Positions 8,399 to 18,668 of a stretch of 64,000 bases of DNA are shown piece by piece. Within the stretch, counting starts at the first letter, position 1; every line of letters begins with the position of its first letter. A program made the translations under genes and the position numbers. Where the stretch lies: positions 958,710 to 1,022,709 of the forward strand of contig NZ_FRBW01000002.1 of NCBI RefSeq assembly GCF_900142725.1, given 5' to 3'. Below the pieces are notes generated by a model. That model saw nothing but the letters and a program-made list of their open reading frames with translations, made no database searches and had not been told where the DNA came from. Origin of the DNA: Roseibium suaedae. Lineage in GTDB: Bacteria > Pseudomonadota > Alphaproteobacteria > Rhizobiales > Stappiaceae.

Positions 8399-9241
8399 TC
8401 AATGCTCGACGTTCCGCCACAGCTTCTGCTTGGTGAAGTACAGCATGCCAGCGAAGACGATCAGGAAGATGATGACCCGGAAGCCGATCTTCTTGCGTTC
8501 TTCGAGGTGCGGCTCAGCTGCCCACATCATGAAGGCTGCAACGTCGCGAGCGTACTGATCAACCGTCATCGGCGTGCCATCGGTGTATTCGACAGCTTCG
8601 TCGGTGATCGGCTGAGCCATGCCGATTGCATTGCCAGCAAGGAAAGCAGGGTTGTAGTGCTTGCCTTCCGGAATGGTCACGCCTTCCGGCACTTCTTCTT
8701 CATAGCTGGTCAGCAGGGCATGGATGTAGTCCGGGCCCTGTTCCTGATACTGGGTGAAAGCATCGAAGACAAACCACGGGAAACCGCGGTGCGCTGCGCG
8801 AGCCTTGGCCAGCAGGGAGAAGTCCGGCGGATAGGCACCGCCGTTGGAGGCACGAGCGGCCTGCTCGTTCGGGAACGGCGACGGGAACTTGTCGGCCAGG
8901 ATGGCCGGACGGTCGAACATGTCGCCGTCATCGTTCGGGCCGTCGGTCACGGTGTAATCAGCCGCGATCGTCTTTGCCTGTTCTTCGGTGTAGCCGAGGC
9001 CACCGTCTTCGGCCAGGTTCCGGAAGGAAACCTGCTTCAGGCTGTGACACGCGGAGCAGACTTCACGGTAAACCTTGAAGCCGCGCTGCAGCTGAGCCTG
9101 GTCGTAGGTGCCGAAGGGACCGGCGAAGGACCACTGCTCCCGCGGGATGTGCGGGGCTTCGCCAGCAGCCAGGGCCGGTGCTGCAACTGCGATTGCCGCA
9201 GCTGCAGTCAGGGCACGAACCATCTTGATCATGGTGCTCAT
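8399..9241 (-). CDS. petC: cytochrome c1, cytochrome bc1 complex
   Basis: The 280-residue cytochrome c1 has a signal peptide (cleavage after ALAA near residue 26), a covalent haem site CSACH (Cys62, Cys65, His66), the distal Met ligand in the IGMAQPI region, and a C-terminal membrane anchor (about residues 250-270) ending in a basic tail. It takes electrons from the Rieske protein and passes them to soluble cytochrome c in the periplasm. AGGAG lies nine bases before the ATG. It is separate from cytochrome b, unlike the fused FbcH polyprotein of Bradyrhizobium. Last gene of petA-petB-petC. Confidence 0.96.
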   Translation of the reverse strand: MSTMIKMVRALTAAAAIAVAAPALAAGEAPHIPREQWSFAGPFGTYDQAQLQRGFKVYREVCSACHSLKQVSFRNLAEDGGLGYTEEQAKTIAADYTVTDGPNDDGDMFDRPAILADKFPSPFPNEQAARASNGGAYPPDFSLLAKARAAHRGFPWFVFDAFTQYQEQGPDYIHALLTSYEEEVPEGVTIPEGKHYNPAFLAGNAIGMAQPITDEAVEYTDGTPMTVDQYARDVAAFMMWAAEPHLEERKKIGFRVIIFLIVFAGMLYFTKQKLWRNVEH

Positions 9242-9268
9242 CTCATAAAACTCCTGATCCAGTCCGTG

Positions 9269-10534
9269 TCACTTGGTTTCCGGTGCAGAAACCGCACCAG
9301 CAGGCGAAGCGGAACCACCCTTGAGCACGGCTTCCGAGATCGATGCCGGAAGCGGCTTCGGCTTTTCGAGGAAACCGAGCAGCGGCAGGATGATCAGGAA
9401 ATGCGCGAAGTAATAGGCGGTGCAGATACGCGACAGAATGACATAGGTGCCTTCAGCCGGCATCGCGCCGAGGTAGCCCAGGGCAACCGCATTAACCGCG
9501 AAGATCCAGAAGAACTGCTTGAACAGCGGCCGGTAGGTGCCGGAACGGACCTTGGACGTGTCCAGCCACGGCAGGACGAACAGGACCGCGATGGCGCCGA
9601 ACATGGCCAGAACGCCGCCCAGCTTGTCCGGGATCGCACGCAGGATCGCGTAGAACGGCAGGAAGTACCATTCCGGAACGATGTGCGCCGGGGTCACCAG
9701 CGGGTTCGCTTCGATGTAGTTGTCCGGGTGCCCCATGTAGTTCGGCACGTAGAATGCGAACCAGGCGAACAAGATCATGAACACGACAATCGCGAACAGA
9801 TCCTTGATCGTGTAGTAGGGGTGGAACGGAACGGTGTCCTGCTTGGTCTTCGGCTGCACGCCCGTCGGGTTGTTGTTGCCCGTGGTGTGGAAGGCCCAGA
9901 CGTGCAGGATCACAACGCCGGCGATCATGAACGGCAGCAGGTAGTGCAGCGAGAAGAAGCGGTTCAGGGTCGGGTTGTCGACCGCGAAACCACCCCACAG
10001 CCAGGTGCGGATTGCTTCACCAACCAGCGGGATTGCCGAGAACAGGTTCGTGATAACCGTTGCGCCCCAGAAGGACATCTGGCCCCACGGCAGAACGTAA
10101 CCCATGAAAGCGGTGCCCATCATGATCAGGAAGATCACGACGCCGAGAATCCAGGAGATTTCACGGGGTGCCTTGTAGGATCCGTAGTAGAGACCGCGGA
10201 AAATATGGATGTATACGGCGATGAAGAACATCGAGGCGCCGTTTGCGTGCAGATAGCGCAGCATCCAGCCGAAGTTCACGTCGCGCATGATGTGTTCAAC
10301 ACTGTTGAACGCTGCGCCGGTGCTCGGGGTGTAGTGCATCACGAGCACGATGCCGGTGATGATCTGGGCAACAAGCATGATTGCCAGAATGCCACCGAAG
10401 GTCCACCAGTAGTTCAGGTTCTTCGGGGTCGGAAAGTCGACGAAAGAACCACGCACGAGCGAAATGACCGGCAGGCGGCTCTCAAGCCACTTTGCGGCAG
10501 CGCTCTGCGGTACGTAATTAGAATGTCCAGCCAT
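9269..10534 (-). CDS. petB: cytochrome b, cytochrome bc1 complex
   Basis: A 421-residue membrane protein with eight predicted helices and two b-haem sites. The helix B and D histidines sit in [13 protein letters not shown] and in the [12 protein letters not shown] region. The Qo-site PEWY motif is present ([14 protein letters not shown]). It oxidises ubiquinol and reduces quinone at the other side to build proton motive force. GAGGAG precedes the ATG. It is 24 bases after petA and 27 before petC in one operon. Confidence 0.97.
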   Translation of the reverse strand: MAGHSNYVPQSAAAKWLESRLPVISLVRGSFVDFPTPKNLNYWWTFGGILAIMLVAQIITGIVLVMHYTPSTGAAFNSVEHIMRDVNFGWMLRYLHANGASMFFIAVYIHIFRGLYYGSYKAPREISWILGVVIFLIMMGTAFMGYVLPWGQMSFWGATVITNLFSAIPLVGEAIRTWLWGGFAVDNPTLNRFFSLHYLLPFMIAGVVILHVWAFHTTGNNNPTGVQPKTKQDTVPFHPYYTIKDLFAIVVFMILFAWFAFYVPNYMGHPDNYIEANPLVTPAHIVPEWYFLPFYAILRAIPDKLGGVLAMFGAIAVLFVLPWLDTSKVRSGTYRPLFKQFFWIFAVNAVALGYLGAMPAEGTYVILSRICTAYYFAHFLIILPLLGFLEKPKPLPASISEAVLKGGSASPAGAVSAPETK

Positions 10535-10558
10535 GGCTGTCTCCTCAAATCCCTGCCG

Positions 10559-11119
10559 TTAGCCGATCTTGACCTTCGTGTCAGACACGAACTCATACGG
10601 CGGAATGAGCAAATTCTGCGGAGCCGGTCCCTTGCGGATACGTCCGGCCGTATCGTAGTGCGAGCCGTGGCACGGGCAGAACCAGCCATCGTAGTCGCCC
10701 TGCTGACCGAGCGGCACGCAGCCAAGGTGGGTACAGATACCAACCATGACGAGCCAGGCTTCCTTGCCTTCGGCCGAGCGGTTGGCGTCAGTCGCCTCTG
10801 CGGTGTCCGGGAGATTGGAGTTGCGGGCCAGCTGATCGGGCAGATCGCCGACCGGAACGCTGTTTGCCTCTTCAACTTCCTTCGCGGTGCGGTTCCGGAT
10901 GAATACCGGCTTGCCGCGCCACTTAACCGTAACCGACTGTCCCTCTTGAACAGACGTCACGTCGACCTCAATTGAAGCCAGAGCCAATGCGGAGGCATCC
11001 GGGTTCATCTGATCGATGAACGGCCATGCCAGCGCGCCTGCGCCCACAGCGCCCATGGCGCCGGTCGCTATATAGAGGAAATCGCGGCGAGTAGGTTCCG
11101 CCGTATCCGAATGTGCCAA
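10559..11119 (-). CDS. petA: Rieske iron-sulfur subunit, cytochrome bc1 complex
   Basis: A Rieske protein with both cluster-binding boxes: [10 protein letters not shown] and CPCHGSHYD, giving the Cys2His2 ligands of the 2Fe-2S centre and the stabilising disulfide. The N-terminus has a twin-arginine motif (TRRDFL) followed by the single membrane anchor, as usual for Tat-dependent Rieske proteins. No in-frame ATG lies near the motif. I choose TTG at 11119, which has AGAGGA seven bases upstream and gives 186 residues; a TTG nine codons further up (11146) lacks such a site. First gene of petABC. Confidence 0.94.
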   Translation of the reverse strand: MAHSDTAEPTRRDFLYIATGAMGAVGAGALAWPFIDQMNPDASALALASIEVDVTSVQEGQSVTVKWRGKPVFIRNRTAKEVEEANSVPVGDLPDQLARNSNLPDTAEATDANRSAEGKEAWLVMVGICTHLGCVPLGQQGDYDGWFCPCHGSHYDTAGRIRKGPAPQNLLIPPYEFVSDTKVKIG

Positions 11120-11388
11120 GGTCGCGTCCTCTCGAAACCTGTTCAACCTGTACCGAAAGCCCGCAATGAGCTCGCCTGCCCTTCAGCAGATGCTTTCAGG
11201 ATAGGCAGATCATAGCGGGTCTCAACAGTGACCGGATGCGGCAAGATCCCGCACCGGCCCAAGCGGCTTGTCTTTTTGCACCGTTCCAAACTGTTGTCCA
11301 GATCGACAAACGGTTCAAAGCGCAAATGTCGCATACAAATGTGCGCCGCGTCCTTTTTTCTGCCCTTTTTTGAGCATGAAGCGCAAGA

Positions 11389-11414
11389 CGCCGCGCACCA
11401 AAAGATGCGCGGCG
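11389..11414 (-). terminator. 9-bp hairpin after ABC exporter gene
   Basis: Perfect stem CGCCGCGCA / TGCGCGGCG with an 8-base loop, 30-57 bases after the stop of the ABC exporter gene and upstream of the petA promoter region. On the minus strand it is followed by TCTT only, so the T-tract is weak. The remaining 11120-11388 presumably holds the petABC promoter; I could not identify it firmly. Confidence 0.5.
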
Positions 11415-11445
11415 CCGGAACTTTCCGGTTGCTGAAGCGGCCAGA

Positions 11446-13284
11446 TCACGCCGATTGGGCGGTTTCCAGGAACCCGCCGGACTGATGAGCCCACAGCTGG
11501 GCATAAAGACCGTTGCGCTGAAGAAGGGTCTCATGTGTGCCTTCTTCTATGATTCGGCCCTTGTCCATGACGATCAGCCGGTCCATGGCCGCAATCGTCG
11601 ACAGGCGGTGAGCGATGGCGATCACGGTCTTGCCCTCCATCAGATCGAAGAGACTGTCCTGAATGGCCAGTTCCACTTCCGAGTCGAGCGCAGACGTCGC
11701 CTCGTCCAGGATCAGGATAGGTGCGTCCTTCAGAAGAACACGGGCAATCGCAATCCGCTGACGCTGGCCACCCGAGAGTTTGACCCCTCGTTCGCCCACA
11801 TGGGCATCAAGTCCTGTCCGGCCCGCCTGGTCGGAGAGGGTCTGCACGAACTCATAGGCATGAGCCTTGCGCAGAGCCTCTTCCACTTCCGCACGGGTCG
11901 CATCCGGCCGCCCATAGGAGACATTCTCCAGGATCGAGCGATGCAAAAGGGACGTATCCTGGGTGACCACGCCTATGTTGGCCCGCAGTTCATCCTGCAG
12001 GACGGCAGAGATATCCTGCCCGTCGATCCGCACTGTCCCCTTTTCTACGTCATAGAAACGCAGAAGCAGATTGACGAGTGTGGACTTGCCCGCACCCGAG
12101 CGGCCAATGAGACCGATCTTCTCACCCGGACGGATGGTCAGATCCATTTCCTGGATTACGCCGCCCTTCTTGCCATAGTGGAAGTTGACGCCTTCAAAAC
12201 GGATTTCACCCCGGGGAACGGAAAGAATGCCGGCGGAAGGCTGGTCTTCCACATCCCGCTCGCGCGAGATCGTGGTGATGCCGTCCTGAACCGTACCGAC
12301 GTTTTCAAAGAGCCCGGCAAGCTCCCACATCACCCAATGAGCCATGCCCTGGAGGCGGAGCACCAGTGCGATGGCAATCGCAATGTCCCCCGTGGTGACC
12401 GTATCGGCCTGCCAAAGCGAGATGGACAGTGCGCCAACCCCGAACAGAAGCATCATGTTCATGGTCGTCAGGGCGATGTTGAGCAACGTGATCAAGCGCA
12501 TCTGCTTGAACACGGTACCCAGGAAGTTCGACATGGACTGGCGCCCGTACTCCTCCTCACGCGAGGCATGGGAGAAGAGCTTCACGGTCGCAATGTTGGT
12601 GTAGGCGTCCACCACATGGCCGGTCATGACCGACCTTGCGTCCGCCTGCACCTTGGACACATCCCGAAGCTTCGGAATGAAATAGCGCAGCACCACCACA
12701 TAGGCGGCGAACCAGATCAGGAACGGTGCCGCCAGGGCAATATTGGCCTTGCTGACGACGAACACCGCCGCAGTGAAGTAGACCGCCACATAGACGAGAA
12801 TATCCGCGACCTTGGTCACGACCTCGCGCACGCCCAGAGCAGTCTGCATCAGCTTGTTGGCGATCCGGCCAGCAAAGTCATTCTGATAGAAGGAAACGCT
12901 CTGCCGGAGCAGATAGCGGTGAACCCGCCAGCGCACCGACATCGGATAGGTGCCGACCAGCCCCTGGTGGAACAGGAGCTGCCAGGCGGCTTCAAGCAGA
13001 GGCCGGAGCACGAGAAGGACAAGACTCATCCCCAGAAGGGCAGGCCAATTGTCCTGGAAGAAGGTCTCCCTGCTCTCGGATTCCAGCCAGTTCACCAGAT
13101 CACCGAGGTAGGTGAAGATCACCACCTCACACAGGGCAACGATTGCCCCGAGACCCGCGATCCCCGCAAGGATCGGCCAGACCGGTTTGGTGTAGTACCA
13201 GCAAAAAGCGAGGAACCCCTTTGGCGGCATCTCGAGTGCCGTGTTTTCAAAGGGGTCGATCAGCTTCTCAAAACGCTTAAACAT
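11446..13284 (-). CDS. ABC exporter, fused membrane and ATPase domains (copy A)
   Basis: A 612-residue half-transporter of the MsbA/ABCB type: a six-helix membrane domain over about residues 25-330, then an ATPase domain with Walker A GRSGAGKST, signature LSGGQRQRIAIARVLL, Walker B ILILDEATSAL and the H-loop IAHRLST. It would export a lipid, peptide or drug as a homo- or heterodimer; the substrate is unknown. ATG 13284 has GAGG upstream and overlaps the preceding small membrane-protein gene by eight bases. It is a clear paralogue of the exporter at 16103-17947, sharing the IDP N-terminus and the RETFFQDN segment, so the two could form a heterodimer (inference). Confidence 0.93.
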   Translation of the reverse strand: MFKRFEKLIDPFENTALEMPPKGFLAFCWYYTKPVWPILAGIAGLGAIVALCEVVIFTYLGDLVNWLESESRETFFQDNWPALLGMSLVLLVLRPLLEAAWQLLFHQGLVGTYPMSVRWRVHRYLLRQSVSFYQNDFAGRIANKLMQTALGVREVVTKVADILVYVAVYFTAAVFVVSKANIALAAPFLIWFAAYVVVLRYFIPKLRDVSKVQADARSVMTGHVVDAYTNIATVKLFSHASREEEYGRQSMSNFLGTVFKQMRLITLLNIALTTMNMMLLFGVGALSISLWQADTVTTGDIAIAIALVLRLQGMAHWVMWELAGLFENVGTVQDGITTISRERDVEDQPSAGILSVPRGEIRFEGVNFHYGKKGGVIQEMDLTIRPGEKIGLIGRSGAGKSTLVNLLLRFYDVEKGTVRIDGQDISAVLQDELRANIGVVTQDTSLLHRSILENVSYGRPDATRAEVEEALRKAHAYEFVQTLSDQAGRTGLDAHVGERGVKLSGGQRQRIAIARVLLKDAPILILDEATSALDSEVELAIQDSLFDLMEGKTVIAIAHRLSTIAAMDRLIVMDKGRIIEEGTHETLLQRNGLYAQLWAHQSGGFLETAQSA

Positions 13285-13708
13285 CGAGAACCTCAATCAT
13301 TCCATGCCGCCCCGCAACACGGCGGCTGCGCCTGCGCGCAGCGCCCCTGTCAGGACGGCTCCATTCAGTATGCTCGCTCGCGCAGATCATTGCGCAAAGA
13401 ACGAAGCTGACAACAGCGACGGCGACCACAAGTGCGCCGAGATACATGTCGATGACCCGCGCCGAATAGGCCGGCAACGTCATGGATTGCCCTGCAAGAA
13501 CAATGGTCTCCACACGAGAAACATCGAACAGCAAGGCCGGCATGAAGACTGCTGTAGCCAATCCGATTGTGATCAGAATGACAGTGAGCCCTCTCTTCAA
13601 CAGCACCATCGCAGTGACCGGCGCCACGCCATCGGCCCGGTCAAGAGAAATAGGAATATCTGGCCGTTCGGGAAGTGCGAACGGGTCCAGGGGATATCGA
13701 GCCGACAT
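13277..13708 (-). CDS. small inner-membrane protein of unknown function
   Basis: A 143-residue protein with a Pro-rich cytoplasmic N-terminus, two membrane helices (about residues 35-60 and 88-112) and an Arg-rich C-terminal tail (RGAARRRSRR). GGAG is seven bases before the ATG. It overlaps the ABC exporter copy A by eight bases, so the two are translationally coupled and the protein may be an accessory of that exporter (inference). I do not recognise a named family. Confidence 0.72.
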   Translation of the reverse strand: MSARYPLDPFALPERPDIPISLDRADGVAPVTAMVLLKRGLTVILITIGLATAVFMPALLFDVSRVETIVLAGQSMTLPAYSARVIDMYLGALVVAVAVVSFVLCAMICASEHTEWSRPDRGAARRRSRRVAGRHGMIEVLDV

Positions 13709-14102
13709 GGATCGTCTCCAGGAATCGAAAACTCAGAAACGCCATCGAAACGCCCACATGGAAAGCGGCGCAGCCGTCAGTCCCTGCGGAATCACAGGCG
13801 TCAGGCTTTACGACTGGCGATGGATCAGTTTGGGAAAGGGAAAAAAGCCGCGCTGATCAGCGTCGAGCAATTCCGTCCACAAAGCACAGGGAGAGCGTGT
13901 GATTCATATTTGACATATACACCCTCCTCTTTTCGTGGTGGACCGGACCGCAAGGGCTGCGGTTCGTGGACAGTACACGAGCCATTGCAGGTTTCAACCA
14001 GCAATGGTCGATTTGGTTACGTCAAAGTTGCATATGTAGCAAAAATGCAACACAGCATCCTTGCGCGATCACGCAGCCTCGATGTAGCAGCGCAGAGCCT
14101 GA
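13709..14102. repeat. intergenic region with three short inverted repeats
   Basis: No gene is seen in these 394 bases. They contain three perfect inverted repeats: ACCGCA/TGCGGT at 13947-13963, CCATTGC/GCAATGG at 13982-14007 and GTTGCAT/ATGCAAC at 14027-14051. The last could form the transcript end of the chemoreceptor gene, which stops at 14103; the others may be operators or RNA hairpins. The AT-rich stretch around 13905-13935 is a possible promoter area for the small membrane protein and exporter A. Confidence 0.5.
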
Positions 14103-15422
14103 TCAGGCAGCGCGGATGCTCTGGAGGAATTGCCGGACCTGATCTTGAAGCGAGCTGGAAAGAACCGTCAGTTCCTCGGAAGCATGTTCCATTTCATGGG
14201 TCGCCGCCTGGCTGGCATTCATGGCCTCGGCAAGCGTGCCGATATTCCTCTCCACCCGGTCGGAACTGGCATTCGCGACCCGCGCATTCGCACCAATCTT
14301 CTGGGTGGCCGCAGTCTGGTCCTCGACCGCCTCACGCACAGCAACGGAGATGGAACTGATCTGATCAATTGTCGAAGCGATTGACCGGATAGCTTCTTCG
14401 GCCTGAATGGCCACGTCCTGCACTTCGGTCACCTGAGCGGAAATATCCGCTGTCGCCTTGGTGGTCTGCTCTGCCAGGGTCTTCACCTCATTGGCAACGA
14501 CCGCGAAGCCCGCACCCGCTGCGCCTGCCCGGGCAGCTTCGATGGTGGCATTCAGCGCCAGAAGATTGGTCTGGCTGGCAATCTGCGTGATCAGATCGAC
14601 GATCTCGCCGATGGCACGGCTGGAATCGGACAAACGCCCCACAACCGCATCGGTGGCCTGCGCTTCCGCAACCGCCTGACCGGCGATCATCGCTGCCTGA
14701 TCTACATCCCGTCCAATGCTCTCGATCGAATGAGCCAGGCTTTCGGCGGAGGCAGACACACCATCGACCGACTGTCCGGCTTCCTGGCTAGCATTTTCCA
14801 CTTCGCCCACGGCCGCAAGAGACGAGGCAACCGCCCCGCGCAGTTCAGATGAGTTTGCGCCAACAGTCCGCGCGGCGCGGGACAGGGATTCGACCACATG
14901 AATGACCGTGCGCTCGAAATCGGAAGCGACATCTTCCATCAGCTCGGCGCGTTCTGAATCCATCCGGCGCTGCTGTTCTGCCTTTTCCTCAGCTTCCGCT
15001 TCGGCCCGTTCCGCCAGCTTGGTGCGGAATCCGGTCACGGATCGCGCAATCAGGCCGATCTCGTCCCGGCGCTCCGTTCCCTTCACCTCAACATCAAGAT
15101 CGCCATCGGACAGGCTCTTGAGGCAGGCTTCCAGGCGGCCCAAAGGCCGGATCAAGCCCAGCGCCAAAGTGACCGCCAGAGCCAGGAAGGCGATGCCGAC
15201 CGGTGCGCAGACCAGAGCGATCTGGATCATCTGATCCAGGATCAGACCATCAATCCGTTCGGAGACGTTCGATCCGATGAAATTCGCGGCCGCCTGCGTG
15301 TCACCAAGTTCTGCAACCAGTGCCGTTCGGAAAACATAAAATGCGTAACCAGTGCCACCCAGCATGATGAGAGCGGCCGCTGCGACCATCGTGACAAAGC
15401 GGCCCTGGATTGAAAGCGTCAT
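14103..15422 (-). CDS. methyl-accepting chemotaxis protein
   Basis: A 439-residue chemoreceptor. TM1 is at about residues 9-31, a very short periplasmic segment of only about 33 residues follows, TM2 is at about 65-90, then a HAMP domain (about 90-142) and a signalling domain. The highly conserved hairpin tip (TIEAARAG, then [15 protein letters not shown]) marks the CheA/CheW contact. The short sensory loop suggests it senses at the membrane or through partners rather than by a large ligand domain. There is no C-terminal CheR-binding pentapeptide. I start at ATG 15422; a TTG four codons upstream is less likely. Neighbours give no clue to the signal. Confidence 0.92.
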   Translation of the reverse strand: MTLSIQGRFVTMVAAAALIMLGGTGYAFYVFRTALVAELGDTQAAANFIGSNVSERIDGLILDQMIQIALVCAPVGIAFLALAVTLALGLIRPLGRLEACLKSLSDGDLDVEVKGTERRDEIGLIARSVTGFRTKLAERAEAEAEEKAEQQRRMDSERAELMEDVASDFERTVIHVVESLSRAARTVGANSSELRGAVASSLAAVGEVENASQEAGQSVDGVSASAESLAHSIESIGRDVDQAAMIAGQAVAEAQATDAVVGRLSDSSRAIGEIVDLITQIASQTNLLALNATIEAARAGAAGAGFAVVANEVKTLAEQTTKATADISAQVTEVQDVAIQAEEAIRSIASTIDQISSISVAVREAVEDQTAATQKIGANARVANASSDRVERNIGTLAEAMNASQAATHEMEHASEELTVLSSSLQDQVRQFLQSIRAA

Positions 15423-15582
15423 TCTACTTGCCAACTCTTCTACAAGACATGCCGGGCGTCCGGGGATGGGACACTCGCAGACACACTTAAAGTTGAGCCT
15501 AGACGTAAAAATTGCGTAACTTCAGTGCCCAAAATCTGGCACACTGGTAGATATACCTACATCTTGACGCCCGTACCTTACC

Positions 15583-15993
15583 TCAGGACGCAATGATCAA
15601 CCGGGTCAGATAATAGCCTGCAACCGCGGACACGCCGCTGATGACCATCCCCCATGCAATGTCCAGAACAACCACAGCAACGGGCCAGCCACGCAGGGTC
15701 GCATAGTTGGTCATGTCATATGTGGCGTAGGTGAAGAAGCCGAAAAGTACACCGTAAACCAGTGCCGTGGACATCCGGCCAGAACTCACCGCCGGTCCGA
15801 TAGCAAAAATCACCAGCCCGACCACATACACGGCATAGAAGAGTGCAGCGGCAGCCAGATTGGGTTTCTCCATGAGGAGATGGCCGAGGCGGTCGAAATA
15901 GAATTTCGTTGCCACCTTGCTCAACCAGATGAAATCGAGCGCCAGGAACACGGCTGCGGTTGTCAGATAGGCAATCACATATTGCATGACCAT
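15583..15993 (-). CDS. DUF2177 family membrane protein
   Basis: A 136-residue protein with four membrane helices and the family features ALDFIWL near residue 20 and YATYDMTNYATLRGWP near residue 92. DUF2177 proteins are common in Proteobacteria and have no established function. ATG 15993 has GGGAG six bases upstream. Its neighbours on the same strand are an ABC exporter and a chemoreceptor, but the gaps (over 100 bases) argue against one operon. Confidence 0.85.
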   Translation of the reverse strand: MVMQYVIAYLTTAAVFLALDFIWLSKVATKFYFDRLGHLLMEKPNLAAAALFYAVYVVGLVIFAIGPAVSSGRMSTALVYGVLFGFFTYATYDMTNYATLRGWPVAVVVLDIAWGMVISGVSAVAGYYLTRLIIAS

Positions 15994-16102
15994 GCCTACT
16001 CCCAGTTCAGGTGGTCCAGTCTTGATGCATAGCTACGCCGCAATGATCTGAGCGGATCATCTCCGCGGATCAGAAAGTGCGCTCGACATCCAACCTCTTT
16101 TC

Positions 16103-17947
16103 TCACTCTTCGCGATCAAGAAACCCTCCGGACTGCCGCTCCCACAGCTGAGAATAGAGACCTTCCCTGTCCTCCAGCAACGCATCATGCGGTCCGTCCT
16201 GAACCATCGCTCCGCCATCCATCACCAGCAGCCTGTCCATCGCGGCAATGGTCGAGAGCCGGTGCGCGATGGCAATCACGGTCTTGCCGGTCATGAGTTC
16301 GGCAAGGTTCTCCTGAATGGCGGCCTCAACCTCTGAATCAAGCGCTGAAGTCGCCTCGTCCAGGACCAGAATTGGGGCATTTTTCAAAAGCACCCGGGCG
16401 ATGGCGATCCGCTGCCGCTGACCGCCCGAGAGCTTCACTCCTCGCTCACCCACCTGGGCATCAAACCCTTTGCGGCCCTTGGCATCCACCAGGCTCTCGA
16501 TAAAGCCCAGCGCATGGGCCCGGCGGGCGGCTTCCCGCATCTCGTCTTCGCTTGCACCCGGCTTGCCGAAGAGAATGTTCTCCCGGATCGACCGGTGAAG
16601 CAGAGACGTATCCTGCGCGACCATTCCGATCTGGGCCCGCAAGGACGCCTGAGAGACTTCGCGGATATCCTGGCCATCAATCAGGATCCGGCCTGCTTCC
16701 ACGTCATGGAACCGCAGAAGCAAACTGACCAGGGTGGACTTGCCTGCCCCTGAAGGTCCCACCAGACCAACACGCTCGCCCGCGCGAATGGAAAGGTCGA
16801 GATGGTCAATGACGCCGCCCGCCTTGCCATAGTGGAACCGCACGCCCTCAAACCGGACGGCGCCTTTTTCCACCTTGAGAGCGGCGGCTTCCGGTTGATC
16901 CTGAACGGCCACCGGCCGGACAATCGTATCCATGCTGTCCTGAAATGTTCCGTAGGAGCGGAACAGGCCATTGAGCTGGCCCTGCATTCGGTTCAGCAGG
17001 AGATTGAGCCGCAGGGTCAGCCCCAGCGTGAAGGCGACTTCACCGGTCGAGAGCTGCCCAGTTTGCCAAAAGACGAGCGAGAAAGCCGCAATCAGCACAA
17101 TCATCGCGCCGCTCAAGACACCATTGCTGATCCGCACGATCGTCAGCATCCGGGTAAAATCCATCAGCCGGTCGAGGAACCGGTCATAGGTTTGCCGGAC
17201 ACCGCGGTTCTCGCCTTCAAGCGTGCTGAAAAGCTTGACCGTCTGGATGTTGCTGTAGGTGTCGACAAAACGGCCACTGACGCCGGAACCGGCATGGGCC
17301 AGCTCCTTTGCCCGCTGGCGGACCCGGGGAATGAAATAGCGGGACATGACTGCATAGATTGCCAGCCAGAGGGCAATGATCGCTCCAAGAACCCAGTCGA
17401 GCCTGCCAACCATGACCATCGTGGTGAGCGCATAGACGAGAATGTACCAGACCGTCTGAAGCAGCGAGTTCATGAAATCGCCGCTGGCCATGCCTGCCTG
17501 CCAGACCTTGGCTGCCAGACGGCCGGCGAACTCGTCCTGGAAGAAGCTCAGCGACTGACGCATGACATGCTGGTGTGATTGCCAGCGGACCAGATTGAAG
17601 AACCCCGGCACCACGGTCTGTTCTTCGGTCAAGGCACTGAGGGCGACCACGATCACCCGCACCACCAGGATCACAAATGCCATCAAGAGCAGGAGCCAAA
17701 GATTATCCTGAAAGAAGGTCTCCCGGGCATTGGTGTCCAGAAGATCCACGATCCAGCCGATGAAACTGTAAAGCGCCGCCTCCAGGCCCGCCATGGCCCC
17801 GCCGACCAGAAGCATCAAGACAAACGGCCATTTTGCCTGCCTGACAAACATCAGGAACATGGCAAAGGGCGTCTCCGTCCCGGTAATCGGCGGACCATCC
17901 CGATAGGGATCGATCCAGCGCTCGAACAGGCGAAAGACGGGTGTCAC
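16103..17947 (-). CDS. ABC exporter, fused membrane and ATPase domains (copy B)
   Basis: A 614-residue half-transporter with six membrane helices (about residues 25-325) and an ATPase domain with Walker A GPSGAGKST, LSGGQRQRIAIARVLL, ILVLDEATSAL and IAHRLST. It starts with GTG at 17947, with GGAG seven bases upstream; no in-frame ATG is close. It is a paralogue of copy A at 11446-13284 with very similar ATPase domains. Both begin with an F-x-R-x4-IDP pattern. Substrate unknown. Confidence 0.93.
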   Translation of the reverse strand: MTPVFRLFERWIDPYRDGPPITGTETPFAMFLMFVRQAKWPFVLMLLVGGAMAGLEAALYSFIGWIVDLLDTNARETFFQDNLWLLLLMAFVILVVRVIVVALSALTEEQTVVPGFFNLVRWQSHQHVMRQSLSFFQDEFAGRLAAKVWQAGMASGDFMNSLLQTVWYILVYALTTMVMVGRLDWVLGAIIALWLAIYAVMSRYFIPRVRQRAKELAHAGSGVSGRFVDTYSNIQTVKLFSTLEGENRGVRQTYDRFLDRLMDFTRMLTIVRISNGVLSGAMIVLIAAFSLVFWQTGQLSTGEVAFTLGLTLRLNLLLNRMQGQLNGLFRSYGTFQDSMDTIVRPVAVQDQPEAAALKVEKGAVRFEGVRFHYGKAGGVIDHLDLSIRAGERVGLVGPSGAGKSTLVSLLLRFHDVEAGRILIDGQDIREVSQASLRAQIGMVAQDTSLLHRSIRENILFGKPGASEDEMREAARRAHALGFIESLVDAKGRKGFDAQVGERGVKLSGGQRQRIAIARVLLKNAPILVLDEATSALDSEVEAAIQENLAELMTGKTVIAIAHRLSTIAAMDRLLVMDGGAMVQDGPHDALLEDREGLYSQLWERQSGGFLDREE

Positions 17948-18092
17948 GGGTATCTCCGGAGGTGGATGAGGAGGAAAATGCGGCGAACTGAGGCCGAGTC
18001 GCCCTCACCTCACAAGACTAGGACTATTGGCAGGGCTTGCAAGAGCGCGGCGAACCTGCCACTTGGCGGGCCGCGATCAGATGGAGGCCCCA

Positions 18093-18560
18093 ATGACCGA
18101 TCTCGTACTTTTCCAACCCGACATTCCGCAGAATACCGGCACGATCCTGCGCACGGCTGCCTGTTTCGGAATATCGGTGCACCTGATCGAACCGGCCGGT
18201 TTTCCCCTGTCTGACAGTGCGCTCAAGCGGGCTGGCATGGACTATCTCGAACGGGCTGCCCTTGTCCGCCACCTGACTTTCGACGCCTTCGAAGACTGGC
18301 GCAGGCAAGAGAGGCGGCGCCTCGTGCTTCTGACCACAAAGTCCGCAGAACCCTATACCGGGTTTTCGTTCAGGACCGATGACCTGCTGCTGCTGGGGCG
18401 GGAATCGGCCGGAGTGCCCGACCTTGTCCATGAAGGCGCCGACGCGCGGCTGACGATCCCCATGGCAGAAGGAATGCGTTCGCTGAACGTTGCCATTTCG
18501 GCAGCTATCGTGCTCGGCGAAGCTCTGCGGCAGACCGATGGCTTCCCCCTCCCCGTGTAA
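18093..18560 (+). CDS. trmL: tRNA (cytidine(34)-2'-O)-methyltransferase
   Basis: A 155-residue SPOUT methyltransferase, the normal size of TrmL (YibK). The N-terminal DIPQNTGTILRTAACFG motif and the C-terminal trefoil-knot motifs LLLGRESAGVP and IPMAEGMRSLNVAISAAIVLGEAL (quoted in parts) are complete. TrmL methylates the wobble nucleotide of two tRNA-Leu species using SAM. ATG 18093 is preceded by GGAGG. hemF follows on the same strand after 108 bases. Confidence 0.93.
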   Translation: MTDLVLFQPDIPQNTGTILRTAACFGISVHLIEPAGFPLSDSALKRAGMDYLERAALVRHLTFDAFEDWRRQERRRLVLLTTKSAEPYTGFSFRTDDLLLLGRESAGVPDLVHEGADARLTIPMAEGMRSLNVAISAAIVLGEALRQTDGFPLPV

Positions 18561-18668
18561 GGGCCTTGCCCGCGACAGATCATGCGAAAGGGCGTCTGGC
18601 CAACAGGTTTCAAACCCACTAGAAACCGGTCAGCAAACCAACGACCAGAGAACCGGAGCCAGCTTGCC

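Noticed and set aside
8387..10975. An 862-codon open frame on the plus strand opposite petB and petC
   Set aside because: It is antisense to certain cytochrome genes, has no family resemblance and is the usual effect of high GC in the opposite frame.
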